Positions 26,296 to 35,596 of a stretch of DNA of 64,000 nucleotides are shown piece by piece; positions within the stretch are counted from its first letter, which is position 1; each line of letters starts with the position of its first letter. The stretch lies in assembly GCA_963759095.1 (NCBI GenBank), contig CAVWYF010000059.1, forward strand, positions 98,891 to 162,890. The letters run 5' to 3'. The stretch is from Anderseniella sp963759095. GTDB lineage: Bacteria > Pseudomonadota > Alphaproteobacteria > Rhizobiales > Aestuariivirgaceae. A program made the position numbers and the translations under genes. The notes beneath the pieces are model-generated. The model was not told the DNA's origin, ran no database searches, and saw nothing but the letters and a program-made list of their open reading frames with translations.

Positions 26296-27788
26296 ATCAA
26301 ACGGTCTCCCACGAGAAATTCCAGCGTACGGTCCAGGCGAATGTGGGGGAATGTGGCTACCGAGCCGGCGTTACCGGATGTCTCTAGCAGCGGTGGACGG
26401 AAGCGCACGAATTTCAACTCACCTTCCAGCGATCCATCCAGTGCTGCTGCGGGATCGTCCGGCAGGTCCCCGGGAAAAATCGCTGCTTCCGAGGTGCCGT
26501 CAAACTCTTCCCCGGCCACTTGCTCACCTGCAATTGGCGTACCGGCAATACAGTCCAGCGTTTCACCGTCCTGCTTGACACTGGCCTCCCGGGTGGCCCG
26601 AATGGCAGCGATTGCGGCTACATCAATCTGCGCGCCGGCAAACTCTGCCCGTTTGGCGGCATCGGCAACAATCAGGCCCAGTACGTTCTCCAGCTTGTCA
26701 TGGCTGGAATGGTGTAACAGGTCAGACTTGGTCGCCGCGAACAGGATACGGTCCGCGCGTCTGCCAAACACCGCAGATGCCCAGGAATTCGCACCCTGCC
26801 TGAAGCAAGACAAAACCTCTGTCAGTGCTGCTTTGAGATCATTCACCGCCGCCGGGCCGGCATTAAGTGCGCTCAACGTGTCGACCAGAACAATCTGGCG
26901 GTCGAGACGGGCGAAGTGATTGTAGAAGAACGGCTCCACAATGCGGCTGACATAGGCATTGTAGCGGCGCTCCATCAAGGCGTGCATGGAACCGTCGAGT
27001 GCCGTGGTGGCAGGATCGAGCGGCAATGGCGCAAATGTCAGCAGGGGGGAACCTTCCAGATCACCAGGCATCAGAAACCGCCCCGGCGGGAGGGTCGACA
27101 GGGACACTTCGTCTGACCGGCACGAGGCCAGGTAGGCCGTGAACAGCTTGGCCGCCTTTTGGGCAGCCGCTTCATCGGCAGGTGCTGTGGCATCGAGCGT
27201 TTTCAGATGCGCCAGCCACTTCTTTGCCAGTGTCAGGCGCGGTTCCTGTTGGCTGGCCGCCAGCGTCGCCGCTGACCATTGCGCAAATGTCTGTGTCATC
27301 AGCGGCAAGTCGAGCAGCCATTCGCCGGGATAATCGATGATGTCGATATGCAGCTTTGAGCTTTGCAGGTTGCGCGCGATGAAACCGGAGGCTTCATATT
27401 CAATGGTCAGACGCAGTTGTGACAGCCTGTTGGTGCTGCGCGGCCAGTGCCGGTCTGTGCCGGTGAGCGCTTCCACATGATCTTCATAGGCAAACCTCGG
27501 CACATCATCATCAGGTTGCGGTTCCAGGTAAACCCGGTTGATACGGCCCTGGGTGAGGCTGGCAAACAGCGGCAGGCGGCCGCCGTGCAACAGCGCATGA
27601 ACAAGGGCAGTGATAAACACGGTCTTGCCGGCCCGCGACAGCCCGGTCACGCCAATACGCAGGCTTGGCGAGACCATGCCGGTGGCAAAGTCTTTCACAC
27701 CACCCGCGGCATTGCGGGCCTCGTTCATGATGCCTGTCAGAAAAGAACTCAGTGGTCTGTCCCCCGGAACTGCTTGTCCTTCCGGCAT
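26292..27788 (-). CDS. YcjX-like P-loop ATPase/GTPase (DUF463)
   Basis: A 498-residue cytoplasmic protein with a Walker A motif IGVTGLSRAGKTVFITALVH at about residues 45-64 and a downstream HIDIIDYPGEWLLDLPL segment serving as the Walker B/switch region. A later block, FARLDRQIVLVDTLSALNAG, and FAATKSDLLHHSSHDKL (GTPase-like TKSD) support a nucleotide-binding fold of the DUF463 family. It is paired with YcjF and belongs to stress-linked envelope functions in enterobacteria. The first ATG at 27788 is used. It heads the minus-strand block that runs through to htpX. Confidence 0.88.
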   Translation of the reverse strand: MPEGQAVPGDRPLSSFLTGIMNEARNAAGGVKDFATGMVSPSLRIGVTGLSRAGKTVFITALVHALLHGGRLPLFASLTQGRINRVYLEPQPDDDVPRFAYEDHVEALTGTDRHWPRSTNRLSQLRLTIEYEASGFIARNLQSSKLHIDIIDYPGEWLLDLPLMTQTFAQWSAATLAASQQEPRLTLAKKWLAHLKTLDATAPADEAAAQKAAKLFTAYLASCRSDEVSLSTLPPGRFLMPGDLEGSPLLTFAPLPLDPATTALDGSMHALMERRYNAYVSRIVEPFFYNHFARLDRQIVLVDTLSALNAGPAAVNDLKAALTEVLSCFRQGANSWASAVFGRRADRILFAATKSDLLHHSSHDKLENVLGLIVADAAKRAEFAGAQIDVAAIAAIRATREASVKQDGETLDCIAGTPIAGEQVAGEEFDGTSEAAIFPGDLPDDPAAALDGSLEGELKFVRFRPPLLETSGNAGSVATFPHIRLDRTLEFLVGDRLI

Positions 27789-27905
27789 ATGGTGTTTTCA
27801 GAGTGTGCAGTCAAATTCAAGGGGAGTTGCACTCTCGTTCGTCTCAAGTTTCTCGTGTAAGCTTATGAAATAGTGTAGTTTAATCTTGTGGAACAGAAAG
27901 GTGTA

Positions 27906-28427
27906 TCAGGTGACATCGCGGGGCTTCCAGAATGCCCGGATGCTGCCTTTGGTGCGCGGCAGGGCTGACCAGTTGGCCATGTCATACTCGATATGAGTAA
28001 TGGCGGCAGTGGGATATTTGGCTGAAAGATCAGCCCTGGCATCCGCATCCCCGTCCTTGTTGGTGGCGTGCAGGGCGAAGGCCTGTACACAAGGATTGTG
28101 TCCAACCACCAGCAAACACGAATGGTTACCTCCGTGCAGGGCTATGGCGCGCTCAATGGCTTCGCCGTCGCCGAAATCATACAATGTCGGCACTTCGGTG
28201 ATGGGGAAATCCCGGCCCATGGCAGCTGCTGCCAGCCATGCGGTGTGGCGGGCACGCACTGCCGTTGAGGTCAGGCAGGCATTTGGCATCAGCTTCGCAT
28301 CACGAATGAACTTGCCCATCAGGGGGGCATTGCGAAGTCCACGCCTGTTTAAAGGCCGGTCGTGGTCGTCCAGGTCAGGATGATCCCAGTCCGACTTGGC
28401 GTGGCGCATGAGTAACAGGGTTTTCAT
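27906..28427 (-). CDS. SixA-like histidine phosphatase
   Basis: A 173-residue protein of the phosphoglycerate-mutase-like superfamily. It has the catalytic RHG-equivalent LLLMRHAKSDWDHPDLDDHD, in which the motif is RHA, and the second histidine in LLVVGHNPCVQAFA. The short length and R-H-A-K-S-D-W block fit SixA, which removes phosphate from histidine residues such as Hpt domains. That is notable because Hpt and hybrid-kinase genes occur in this window, but no link is proven. The ATG at 28427 starts the fold; the frame to 28502 is not needed. Confidence 0.87.
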   Translation of the reverse strand: MKTLLLMRHAKSDWDHPDLDDHDRPLNRRGLRNAPLMGKFIRDAKLMPNACLTSTAVRARHTAWLAAAAMGRDFPITEVPTLYDFGDGEAIERAIALHGGNHSCLLVVGHNPCVQAFALHATNKDGDADARADLSAKYPTAAITHIEYDMANWSALPRTKGSIRAFWKPRDVT

Positions 28428-28520
28428 GGCAGCAAGTTGAGCATGGGGCCGGGATGTCGGCAAGGGCGTTTCGCTACCAACCGCAATGTCAGCCTGTACC
28501 ATCCGACTGTCACGGAAGAT

Positions 28521-28973
28521 TTAAGGTTGTGCGTACCCAGATTGCAGGCTGATATCCGCTTCCGGTTTCGGAGCCTTCCTGCGCGGCCACCTCTGATCGC
28601 GGATGATTGCAAGCAGATCCTCCAGTTGGAGGGGTTTTTGCAGGCTGCCGATAGATGTCAGGCCGCTTGCCTCGGCAAGCGTATTTGACATCTGGACAAC
28701 ATCCTTGGGCAGCCCTGAAACGACGAGCAGTCGCGTTTTTACGTTTTGGCCCTCAAGATAGGATATCAATCTGATCCCATCATATTCGGGCATCACCAGA
28801 TCGAGTACAATCAGGTCGAACTGGTCTACTGAACTTTCCATGATCGATATGGAGTTGCGGCCGTCGGCGGCTGTCTCAACAGTCTCTGAGCCATGCGTCA
28901 AAAATATCTGCTTCAATACGGCTCGTTGGATAGGATCGTCATCCACGATCAAAACCCGTTGCGGAAAATCCAT
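28521..28973 (-). CDS. Receiver-only response regulator A
   Basis: A 150-residue CheY-like protein with no output domain. Key residues are visible: the acidic pair in LIVDDDP, the phospho-acceptor aspartate in LIVLDLVMPEYDG, a serine at the switch position in LLVVSG and the lysine in LQKP. It is a clear paralogue of the regulator at 33707-34186, sharing the openings FPQRVLIVDDDP and FPRRVLIIDDDP and similar tails. It is divergent from the TadG-like gene. AAAGGGG precedes the ATG at 28973; a longer start at 29006 is possible. It may accept phosphate from the nearby hybrid kinase. Confidence 0.88.
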   Translation of the reverse strand: MDFPQRVLIVDDDPIQRAVLKQIFLTHGSETVETAADGRNSISIMESSVDQFDLIVLDLVMPEYDGIRLISYLEGQNVKTRLLVVSGLPKDVVQMSNTLAEASGLTSIGSLQKPLQLEDLLAIIRDQRWPRRKAPKPEADISLQSGYAQP

Positions 28974-29006
28974 TTGGTTAGCCCCTTTGGTATATGCGCT
29001 TTGCAT

Positions 29007-29383
29007 GCCCTATCTGGCGTGGACTGCGCAGCTGCCAACTGTCACTTTCGAGTATACCCGGAAAAGTGGCATGCGGCCTATCGAGGCTGGGTTAGTGGTT
29101 AAGCTCTGGTTAATCCATTGTGATTGCACACAGAACTGGTCTGTCCTCAAGGAAGAACAAGACATAATAGCGGGTCGGCAGTAGTTTCAATTTGTCTAAA
29201 ATTTTAACTCAATTATTGCCGTATTTTCAATATCGACCAGCTAAAGATTGTGCGCGACAGGAGCAAGATATCCATTTGCACAACCATGTGTTGTGCGAAC
29301 ACAGCCACACCATTTATTGCGGGATTCACATTGCCGCAGCGGGAGTTGTGGACCCGAATGGCTTCTCTCGGGCGAGGTTTTGT
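29007..29383. other. 377-bp divergent intergenic region
   Basis: This region lies between receiver A and the TadG-like gene. Apart from the CtrA-like site at 29099-29113 I see no gene or strong structure. The open frame from 29192 that precedes the TadG-like start has no signal-peptide or protein-like character. Confidence 0.5.
29099..29113. promoter_or_regulatory. CtrA-type binding site candidate
   Basis: TTAA (29099-29102), seven bases, then TTAA (29110-29113) matches the alphaproteobacterial CtrA consensus TTAA-N7-TTAA. The extended consensus prefers a C after the second TTAA, but here it is T. It lies between receiver A and the TadG-like gene. CtrA often drives pilus and flagellar genes, and its kinase CckA is encoded at 47.2 kb. 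Single short matches occur by chance, so this is tentative. Confidence 0.4.
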
Positions 29384-30613
29384 ATGAAGATGTTGAGCAA
29401 GCTGAGGTCTGACGAGCGCGGGAGTATCGCGGTGCCGTTTGCTGTCGGTGCAACCGTTTTGCTGATGGTTGCCGGTGGTACCATTGATGTCGGCATGACG
29501 ATCAAGAAGCATTCGACGCTTCAGGCTTTGGCCGATAGTGCGGCACTTGCCGGGGCCAAGCACCTGGCAATTTCCAATGTGACTCAATCGCAAGTCGTTT
29601 CTGTTGCTACGGCATTCGTAAAGCAAAACGCGGGTACCGCAAGTGGTGTTCAGGTCGCGGTCACAACGGACCTGAAATCCCAAGTTTCCGTGCAGGTTAC
29701 GGAGGTGTGGCAGCCAATCTTTGCCCATCTGTTTTCCAACAAGGTAACGCCGATCGTCGCTGATGCGACTGCAAAAGTGTATGGAACCGGGAGTGTCTGT
29801 GTTCTCGGTCTGGACGAAACCAGCACACAGACGATCAGGCTCAACAATAGTGCAGTGCTGACCGCGAAATCCTGCAACGTTGTGTCTAATTCAATCGACA
29901 GCCGCTCGCTTGTTGTTGGTGGCAGCGCGACGATGTCAGCCCAGCATATTTACACAGCGGGCGGCTACTCAGGTGCGATGTCGTCATTTTCCCCTTTGCC
30001 GGTTGAAGATGCCCGCAAGATGGATGACCCGTTGGCGGGCCGGCCCGCTCCGGCATTTGCAGCTTGTGATCACGTAGACTTCGCGGTTTCAAATGGAAAC
30101 GTTACCCTGTCCCCAGGAGTTTATTGCGGCGGTCTAACTGTCTCCGGCAAAGCTGATGTTGCCCTCAACCCCGGCAATTACATCATCAAGGACGGTCCGC
30201 TCGCTGTCACAGGCAAAGGCAAAATTACCGGACAGAATGTTGGTTTCTACCTGACGGGAACAGATGCATGTCTGATGTTTTCGGTCGGATCGTCGATCAG
30301 TCTGACGGCACCCAAGGACGGCGCGCTGGCGGGGTTGCTTTTCTATGAAGATCGCAACGCACCGGTAGGTCAGACCCACAGAATTGGCAGTGACAACGCC
30401 CGGCTTTTGTTGGGCACAGTTTATCTGCCGAAGGGAACACTGATTGTTGATGCAAACAAGCCTGTTGCTGATCAGTCGGCCTATACAGCCATCATTGTCA
30501 GGAAGCTCAACCTGATGGCGGGACCAAACCTGGTGTTGAATTCAAATTACAACGCCACCAGCATACCCGCACCGGCAGGACTTTCTGAGGGTAAAGTATC
30601 CCTCGTAAAGTGA
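29384..30613 (+). CDS. TadG-like (Flp pilus-associated) protein with a beta-helical C-terminal part
   Basis: A 409-residue protein opening MKMLSKLRSDERGSIAVPFA, followed by a hydrophobic helix (about residues 14-35) and STLQALADSAALAGAKHLA, the TadE/TadG signature. Instead of a VWA domain the rest (about 150-400) is rich in short beta strands, Gly, Ser and Val (for example NGNVTLSPGVYCGGLTVSGK), like other 'DUF2134/TadG-like' proteins whose right-handed repeats resemble PilX-type or polymer-binding modules. It has no tad secretion genes nearby. The ATG at 29384 is chosen because the long upstream extension is not protein-like. Confidence 0.8.
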   Translation: MKMLSKLRSDERGSIAVPFAVGATVLLMVAGGTIDVGMTIKKHSTLQALADSAALAGAKHLAISNVTQSQVVSVATAFVKQNAGTASGVQVAVTTDLKSQVSVQVTEVWQPIFAHLFSNKVTPIVADATAKVYGTGSVCVLGLDETSTQTIRLNNSAVLTAKSCNVVSNSIDSRSLVVGGSATMSAQHIYTAGGYSGAMSSFSPLPVEDARKMDDPLAGRPAPAFAACDHVDFAVSNGNVTLSPGVYCGGLTVSGKADVALNPGNYIIKDGPLAVTGKGKITGQNVGFYLTGTDACLMFSVGSSISLTAPKDGALAGLLFYEDRNAPVGQTHRIGSDNARLLLGTVYLPKGTLIVDANKPVADQSAYTAIIVRKLNLMAGPNLVLNSNYNATSIPAPAGLSEGKVSLVK

Positions 30614-30813
30614 GCGGGCATGCCAGGACACCTGCTGCATCTGCGCAGTTACCAGGAGATACGCCGGATAACGCCTTGTTATTCATGGACTAAAAAAACC
30701 AGAATAGACTGTCGATCTTTGAGATGTTATGGCCGTGACAGGCCCGTCTCAGCCAGAACTTGTTAACATGCTGTTGTTATCATTGAAGTTGAATACGGCC
30801 CACCCTCACAAGA

Positions 30814-33651
30814 GTGCACCTTGCATTGTCCAGGCTTTTGCAACACCTGCTGAATTTCACCATTGCCCGCAAGATTACGGTTGTCGTGGCTGTATCTGTG
30901 CTGGTCGCCGTATTGTCGGCGACGGGCTTCTACGTGTACCGGCAAACCGATCAAAACATAGCGGCACGCCATGATTCCCTGATCGCCACAGCACAGGTGT
31001 TTGGCGCAAGCGTCGGACCGCACTTGCGAGCACGCGACAAAAGTGCCGTGCTTGGTTCACTGCGGGCCATTGGCAACCTGAAATCAATCCCCTTCGTGTC
31101 AACAAGCCTTGCCGATGGAGAAATTTTTGCCGCACTCGGCAATGCCGTCATCGTGGACCGGGGAACCGGGATTGATGCCATTTCGGAATCACGCGGAGCG
31201 CCTGGCATTCTGACCATGGTTTCCAACCCGACCTTGTCGGTGTCGGTGCCGGTCATCATGGGTGGTGAGCGGGTTGGGTCGCTGTCGTTGCTGGCTGATA
31301 TTTCAGACCTGCGCAGGCAGTTTTTCGAAGGTATCATCGCGTCCCTGATTGCCGCATTTGTCGCCTGCCTGCTGGGCATGGGTGTTTCATCCCGACTGAA
31401 GCGAACTGTAACCTCGCCATTGGACAGCCTGATGAGTGTCATCTCACAGGTTCGCGACGACAAGGTTTTGACCGTGCGTGCTGAACGCGTCAGTAATGAC
31501 GAGATTGGTAATCTGGTCGATGCCTTCAATGATATGCTGGATCAGGTCAATGCCCGGGACATGGCGCTGGCCCGGCACCGTGCCGGTCTGGAGCGTACTG
31601 TGCAGGAACGCACTGCAGAGCTGCAGGTTGCGAAAGAGGCAGCGGAAGCAGCATCTGAGGCGAAGTCTACTTTCCTTGCCACCATGAGCCACGAAATTCG
31701 TACGCCGATGAACGGCATGATGGTGATGGCAGAATTGCTGGCTGCCGGCAAGTTGCCACCCGCTTTGCAACGCTATGCCAATGTGATCGTCAATTCCGGC
31801 CAGTCACTGTTGACCATCATAAATGATCTGCTTGACCTGTCGAAGATCGAGGCCGGCCGGCTGCAACTGGAGAAACTGCCGGTTTCGCCGCGCTCTACGG
31901 TAGACAATGTGCTGGCGCTGTTTTGGGAACAGGCCAATGCCGCCGGTCTGCAACTTGTGTCATATGCCGATCCGGCAGTGCCTGATACGTTCACTGCGGA
32001 CCCCGTTCGCCTGACGCAAATCCTCACCAATCTGACCAACAATGCCATCAAGTTCACAGAACACGGTTATGTCGGCGTTGCCGTACGACAGGTGAAGCAG
32101 GAAAATGCCTCAGACGCCATGATCGAGTTCGCCGTCATTGATACGGGCATTGGTATTGAAGACGACAAGCTCAGCAGCGTCTTCGAAGAGTTTTCCCAGG
32201 CAGATGCCAGCACCACAAGGCGCTTTGGCGGCACCGGACTGGGCCTCAGCATCTGCGGCAAGCTGGTGGATGCCATGGGCGGCAGCATTCGCGTGGAGAG
32301 TAAACCCGGCAAGGGCAGCCGATTTATTGTGACTCTGCCCTGTCATGATGCAGTCACTTCGGCGCGCCCATGTCTGAAGGACAGCGATCTGTCGCCGATG
32401 CTTGTATGCCTGGAAGATGACAACCTTGCCGATGCCATCGCAAGGCAGTTCAGGGCCTATGGGGCAAGCTTGGAAACCGTTCCGGCAGCAGATCTGACGC
32501 CTGACCGGCTGGCACATACGGGCGTCCTGGTGACGTCGCCCTTACTGGCGCGAGACATTCTGGATCGATCTACAACAACCATGCCACAACTTGTGATCAC
32601 CCAGCCGATTGGCAACAATGCAGCCTGGTCGATGTTGAATTCCGGGCTGGCTGGCGACATTCTGCCACTGCCCGTGTCGCAAGCGGACATGACAGCTATT
32701 GCAACCGCCATGCAGTCCGGAAAACTACGCGGCGCAGATGCCGGCACTGCCGGAACCGCCAAAGCAAACAAGCAGCCGGTGTTGAATGGTACCCGTGTGC
32801 TGGTGGCGGATGACAATCCGGTCAATCGTGAGGTTATCGCAGAAGTGCTGCGCCAACTCGACGTGGAGTTCGACCTGGTTGAGGATGGATCCCAAGCGCT
32901 GACGCAATGGCGTGATGAACTTTATGATCTGGTGTTGATGGATTGCTCCATGCCGGTCATGGATGGGTTGGAGGCAACACGGCAAATGCGTCGTGAGGAG
33001 GCTGATACCGGGCGCTCCCGCACGCCGGTGATTGCCCTGACAGCACTCATCGAAGGCAGTAACAATTCCGGCTCCTGGCATGAAGCGGGTATGGACGCGC
33101 TCATTACCAAGCCGTTTGCCATTGCGCAGATTGCCGATGCTATCCAATCCATGACCAGCGAAGCTGCCGGCAAGACTGAAACGGCAGCTTCTCCCGTTGA
33201 GGCCGCGCCACAGCCAGGCCAAACCGCTTCCCACAAGCAATCACCCCACGACCAGAGCGGCACAGTGCATCACGGTAAACCGGGCACGGATGCGGGCAGC
33301 GCATCAGTGCTGGACACGAGGGTGCTGCGGGACCTCCGTGAAATCGGAGCAGGTGACCCCGAGTTCGTCAGGCGCATGTTTGATCTGTTTGAAGAAAATG
33401 CCGATCCTGCGCTTGCGCGGCTTGAACAGGCTGTTGGCAACCCTGACCTGATCCAGCTGGCAGATGCAGCTCATGCGCTGAAATCCATGGCGTCCAATCT
33501 TGGAGCAAGCCGTCTGGTTTCTGCTTGTGAGACGGTCGAAACAGCTGCGCGAAATAATGAACAGTTTGACGTGCACAAGACGTTACGGTTGATTTCTGAT
33601 GAGATTGCTGCCGCGCGCGAGGCACTGGACCGCTACATAAACGCCGCTTGA
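30814..33651 (+). CDS. Hybrid sensor histidine kinase with receiver and Hpt domains, BarA-like
   Basis: A 945-residue inner-membrane kinase. It has two transmembrane helices (about residues 20-42 and 172-194) flanking a periplasmic sensor of about 130 residues, then a HAMP linker, a dimerisation domain with the phospho-histidine in SHEIRTPMNG (His293), an ATPase domain with N, G1 and G2 boxes (DTGIGI, GGTGLGL), a degenerate receiver (about 525-640, no acceptor aspartate), a true receiver with Asp710 in LMDCSMPVMDG, and a C-terminal Hpt with His887 in AHALKSMASNLGA. The order matches BarA/ArcB-type phosphorelays. The start is a GTG at 30814 with a weak ribosome site. Two receiver-only proteins lie either side and are natural targets. 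Confidence 0.9.
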   Translation: MHLALSRLLQHLLNFTIARKITVVVAVSVLVAVLSATGFYVYRQTDQNIAARHDSLIATAQVFGASVGPHLRARDKSAVLGSLRAIGNLKSIPFVSTSLADGEIFAALGNAVIVDRGTGIDAISESRGAPGILTMVSNPTLSVSVPVIMGGERVGSLSLLADISDLRRQFFEGIIASLIAAFVACLLGMGVSSRLKRTVTSPLDSLMSVISQVRDDKVLTVRAERVSNDEIGNLVDAFNDMLDQVNARDMALARHRAGLERTVQERTAELQVAKEAAEAASEAKSTFLATMSHEIRTPMNGMMVMAELLAAGKLPPALQRYANVIVNSGQSLLTIINDLLDLSKIEAGRLQLEKLPVSPRSTVDNVLALFWEQANAAGLQLVSYADPAVPDTFTADPVRLTQILTNLTNNAIKFTEHGYVGVAVRQVKQENASDAMIEFAVIDTGIGIEDDKLSSVFEEFSQADASTTRRFGGTGLGLSICGKLVDAMGGSIRVESKPGKGSRFIVTLPCHDAVTSARPCLKDSDLSPMLVCLEDDNLADAIARQFRAYGASLETVPAADLTPDRLAHTGVLVTSPLLARDILDRSTTTMPQLVITQPIGNNAAWSMLNSGLAGDILPLPVSQADMTAIATAMQSGKLRGADAGTAGTAKANKQPVLNGTRVLVADDNPVNREVIAEVLRQLDVEFDLVEDGSQALTQWRDELYDLVLMDCSMPVMDGLEATRQMRREEADTGRSRTPVIALTALIEGSNNSGSWHEAGMDALITKPFAIAQIADAIQSMTSEAAGKTETAASPVEAAPQPGQTASHKQSPHDQSGTVHHGKPGTDAGSASVLDTRVLRDLREIGAGDPEFVRRMFDLFEENADPALARLEQAVGNPDLIQLADAAHALKSMASNLGASRLVSACETVETAARNNEQFDVHKTLRLISDEIAAAREALDRYINAA

Positions 33652-33706
33652 TGATTGCGATGCTTCCGGGTTCCGGCACACCGTGTTAACGGGATGTGGA
33701 CGCAAG

Positions 33707-34186
33707 TTACCCGCACAGAGCTTTTGAGTCGGCCTGTTGCAGGATTTCCGGTTCATCATGAGACTGCCAGGTTTGGCTTTTCAGGATGGAGAGCAAGGCA
33801 CTCGCGGACACCGGTTTTCTCAAGTGTCCAATGGCGTTCAGCGTCTTGAAGTCAGCCAGTGTCTCGGCCATTTTAATCACCGGCGCGGGCAAATTTGATA
33901 TGATCAAGATGCGCATTTCAATGTTGTTTTGCTTCAGGTAGGTCAGCAATTCGAAGCCATCAACATGCGGCATGCTCAGGTCAAGCGTCGTCAAATCATA
34001 GGGTACAGATGGTCCCTCTATGAGGTTTTGTGCATCTTGTCCATCTTCTGCCTCGTCGACCACAACAGAGCCATGGCCGACAAAAAACTGCCGCAGAACC
34101 GCGCGCAGCAGAGGATCATCGTCAATGATGAGAACTCTCCGGGGAAAATTCTGCAGTGTTTCACCGATGTCGTTTTCAGCAGACAT
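33707..34186 (-). CDS. Receiver-only response regulator B
   Basis: A 159-residue CheY-like protein without an output domain, paralogous to regulator A at 28.5 kb. Residues: acidic pair in LIIDDDP, acceptor aspartate in LTTLDLSMPHVDG, serine in ILIISN, lysine in LRKP. The short C-terminal tail (SQTWQSHDEPEILQQ) has no recognised function. It is convergent with the hybrid kinase gene, 55 bases away. Pairs of such regulators around one kinase suggest either competing phosphate acceptors or a phosphate sink. Confidence 0.88.
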   Translation of the reverse strand: MSAENDIGETLQNFPRRVLIIDDDPLLRAVLRQFFVGHGSVVVDEAEDGQDAQNLIEGPSVPYDLTTLDLSMPHVDGFELLTYLKQNNIEMRILIISNLPAPVIKMAETLADFKTLNAIGHLRKPVSASALLSILKSQTWQSHDEPEILQQADSKALCG

Positions 34187-34533
34187 TGCAAGCTTTCAAC
34201 AAAGCCGGCATCAGTCTCGTGTTTTCAATCGTTGCCATATTCCGTCCCCATGGCCAGTTGCACCCGCTACCAGTGGTTGCAACATGTTTGATTGCTCCAT
34301 TATCCGTGGAGATTGCTAAATACTGGTTACCAGGCATTCAGCAGGAATATTGGCAGTAGATTGGTGATCGCCGCCAAACAAACAAATCGCGCAATTGGCA
34401 ATTGCGTTATTTTTCCAAGTTGGCCATTCTCGCAATGCATTGATATCACAACAAATCAGGTGCGGGTCTGCAACCGCTCAATTGACTGAGCGGGCGCCGG
34501 AAAGCCCACTGCCTTTCCTGGGAGGGAAGAAAT
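34187..34533. other. 347-bp divergent intergenic region with two palindromes
   Basis: This region lies between receiver B and tctC. CGCAATTG (34390-34397) and CAATTGCG (34399-34406) are exact complements one base apart, and a T-rich stretch (34407-34414) follows; this could be a transcription stop or an operator. CCGCTCA (34474-34480) and TGAGCGG (34487-34493) form a tight hairpin about 25 bases before the ribosome site GGGAGGGA of tctC. I see no gene here. Confidence 0.5.
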
Positions 34534-35529
34534 ATGAAAAAACTGTTTGGAGCGGCCATCGCATTGGCGCTCATGGCCGGTGTGTCGTTTGCCGGTGATT
34601 ATCCTGAACGTGAAGTTCTCGGCGTGGTCATGTGGGGGGCAGGCGGTGCAACCGATACGGTAGCGCGCGCGGTCAACCCGGCCGCCGAGGAAGCGCTTGG
34701 AAAGCCGATTGTGGTCTTGAACAAATCCGGCGGGGCAGGCGCGATCTCGACGGCATTTGTCAACGCCGCCCCGGCAGACGGCTATACATTCCTGTATGGC
34801 GCAGAGAACCCGCAATTGCATCCGGTCATGGGCGTGGCAGATCTTGATTACTCCAAGTTCTACCCGGTCAATATTCTCGGCCGCGGCGTGGCCGTAATTG
34901 CGGTCACTGCGGATTCAAAATACAAAACCATGCAGGATCTGCTGGCCGACATCAAAGCCAACCCGGGCGTGGTGAAAATGGGATCAACCGGGCCCGGCGG
35001 CTTGCCGAGCACGATTTCCGCACTCATCAAGAACTCGGCCGACTTTGAGGTCACCGCAATTCCATTCGATGGTGAAGGACCGGGCCTTACCGCAATGCTT
35101 GGCGGCGAAGTGGATTTCATGCCAACCGGTATTTCCGCAGCCGCTGAGAACGTGAAAGCCGGCAAGATGCGGGTTCTGGCAGTGGTCAACACCGAGCCGG
35201 TTGCAACCCTTCCCGATGTGCCGGCCATTACCGATGCCATCCCGGAGATGAGCAAGTTCCTGCCGTGGGGACCTTTTTATGGTGTGTTCGTCAAACAGGA
35301 TGTGCCCGATGATGTGAAAGCCAAGCTGGTTGCCACTTTTGATACGGCCGCCAAAAGCGAGACTTTCCAGACCCTGATGGCCAACAAGGGCAACATCATC
35401 ATGAATATATCAGGTGATGAGGCTGCGTCTTTTCTGAAAAAGTGGCAGCAGGTCACTGCCTGGGCCTTGCAGGATACCGGCGCCGCCAAGGTGTCTCCTG
35501 AAACGCTCGGCATCATGCGGGCAAAGTGA
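34534..35529 (+). CDS. tctC: Tripartite tricarboxylate transporter substrate-binding protein
   Basis: A 331-residue periplasmic binding protein with a signal peptide (about residues 1-20, cleavage after SFA). Family blocks are MWGAGGATDTVARAVNPAAE, then GGAGAISTAFVNAAPADGYT near residues 68-87, and the hinge segment GSTGPGGLPSTISALI. Proteins of this type (TctC/Bug) bind citrate, other carboxylates or unrelated acids. Strong ribosome site. It is the first gene of tctCBA, 67 bases before tctB. Substrate is unknown. Confidence 0.9.
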   Translation: MKKLFGAAIALALMAGVSFAGDYPEREVLGVVMWGAGGATDTVARAVNPAAEEALGKPIVVLNKSGGAGAISTAFVNAAPADGYTFLYGAENPQLHPVMGVADLDYSKFYPVNILGRGVAVIAVTADSKYKTMQDLLADIKANPGVVKMGSTGPGGLPSTISALIKNSADFEVTAIPFDGEGPGLTAMLGGEVDFMPTGISAAAENVKAGKMRVLAVVNTEPVATLPDVPAITDAIPEMSKFLPWGPFYGVFVKQDVPDDVKAKLVATFDTAAKSETFQTLMANKGNIIMNISGDEAASFLKKWQQVTAWALQDTGAAKVSPETLGIMRAK

Positions 35530-35596
35530 TCGAGTGCGCCGGTCCGTGTGATGCGGGCCGGTGGCTATTGGATCAGTCCGTTTGGGCAGGTGATAC

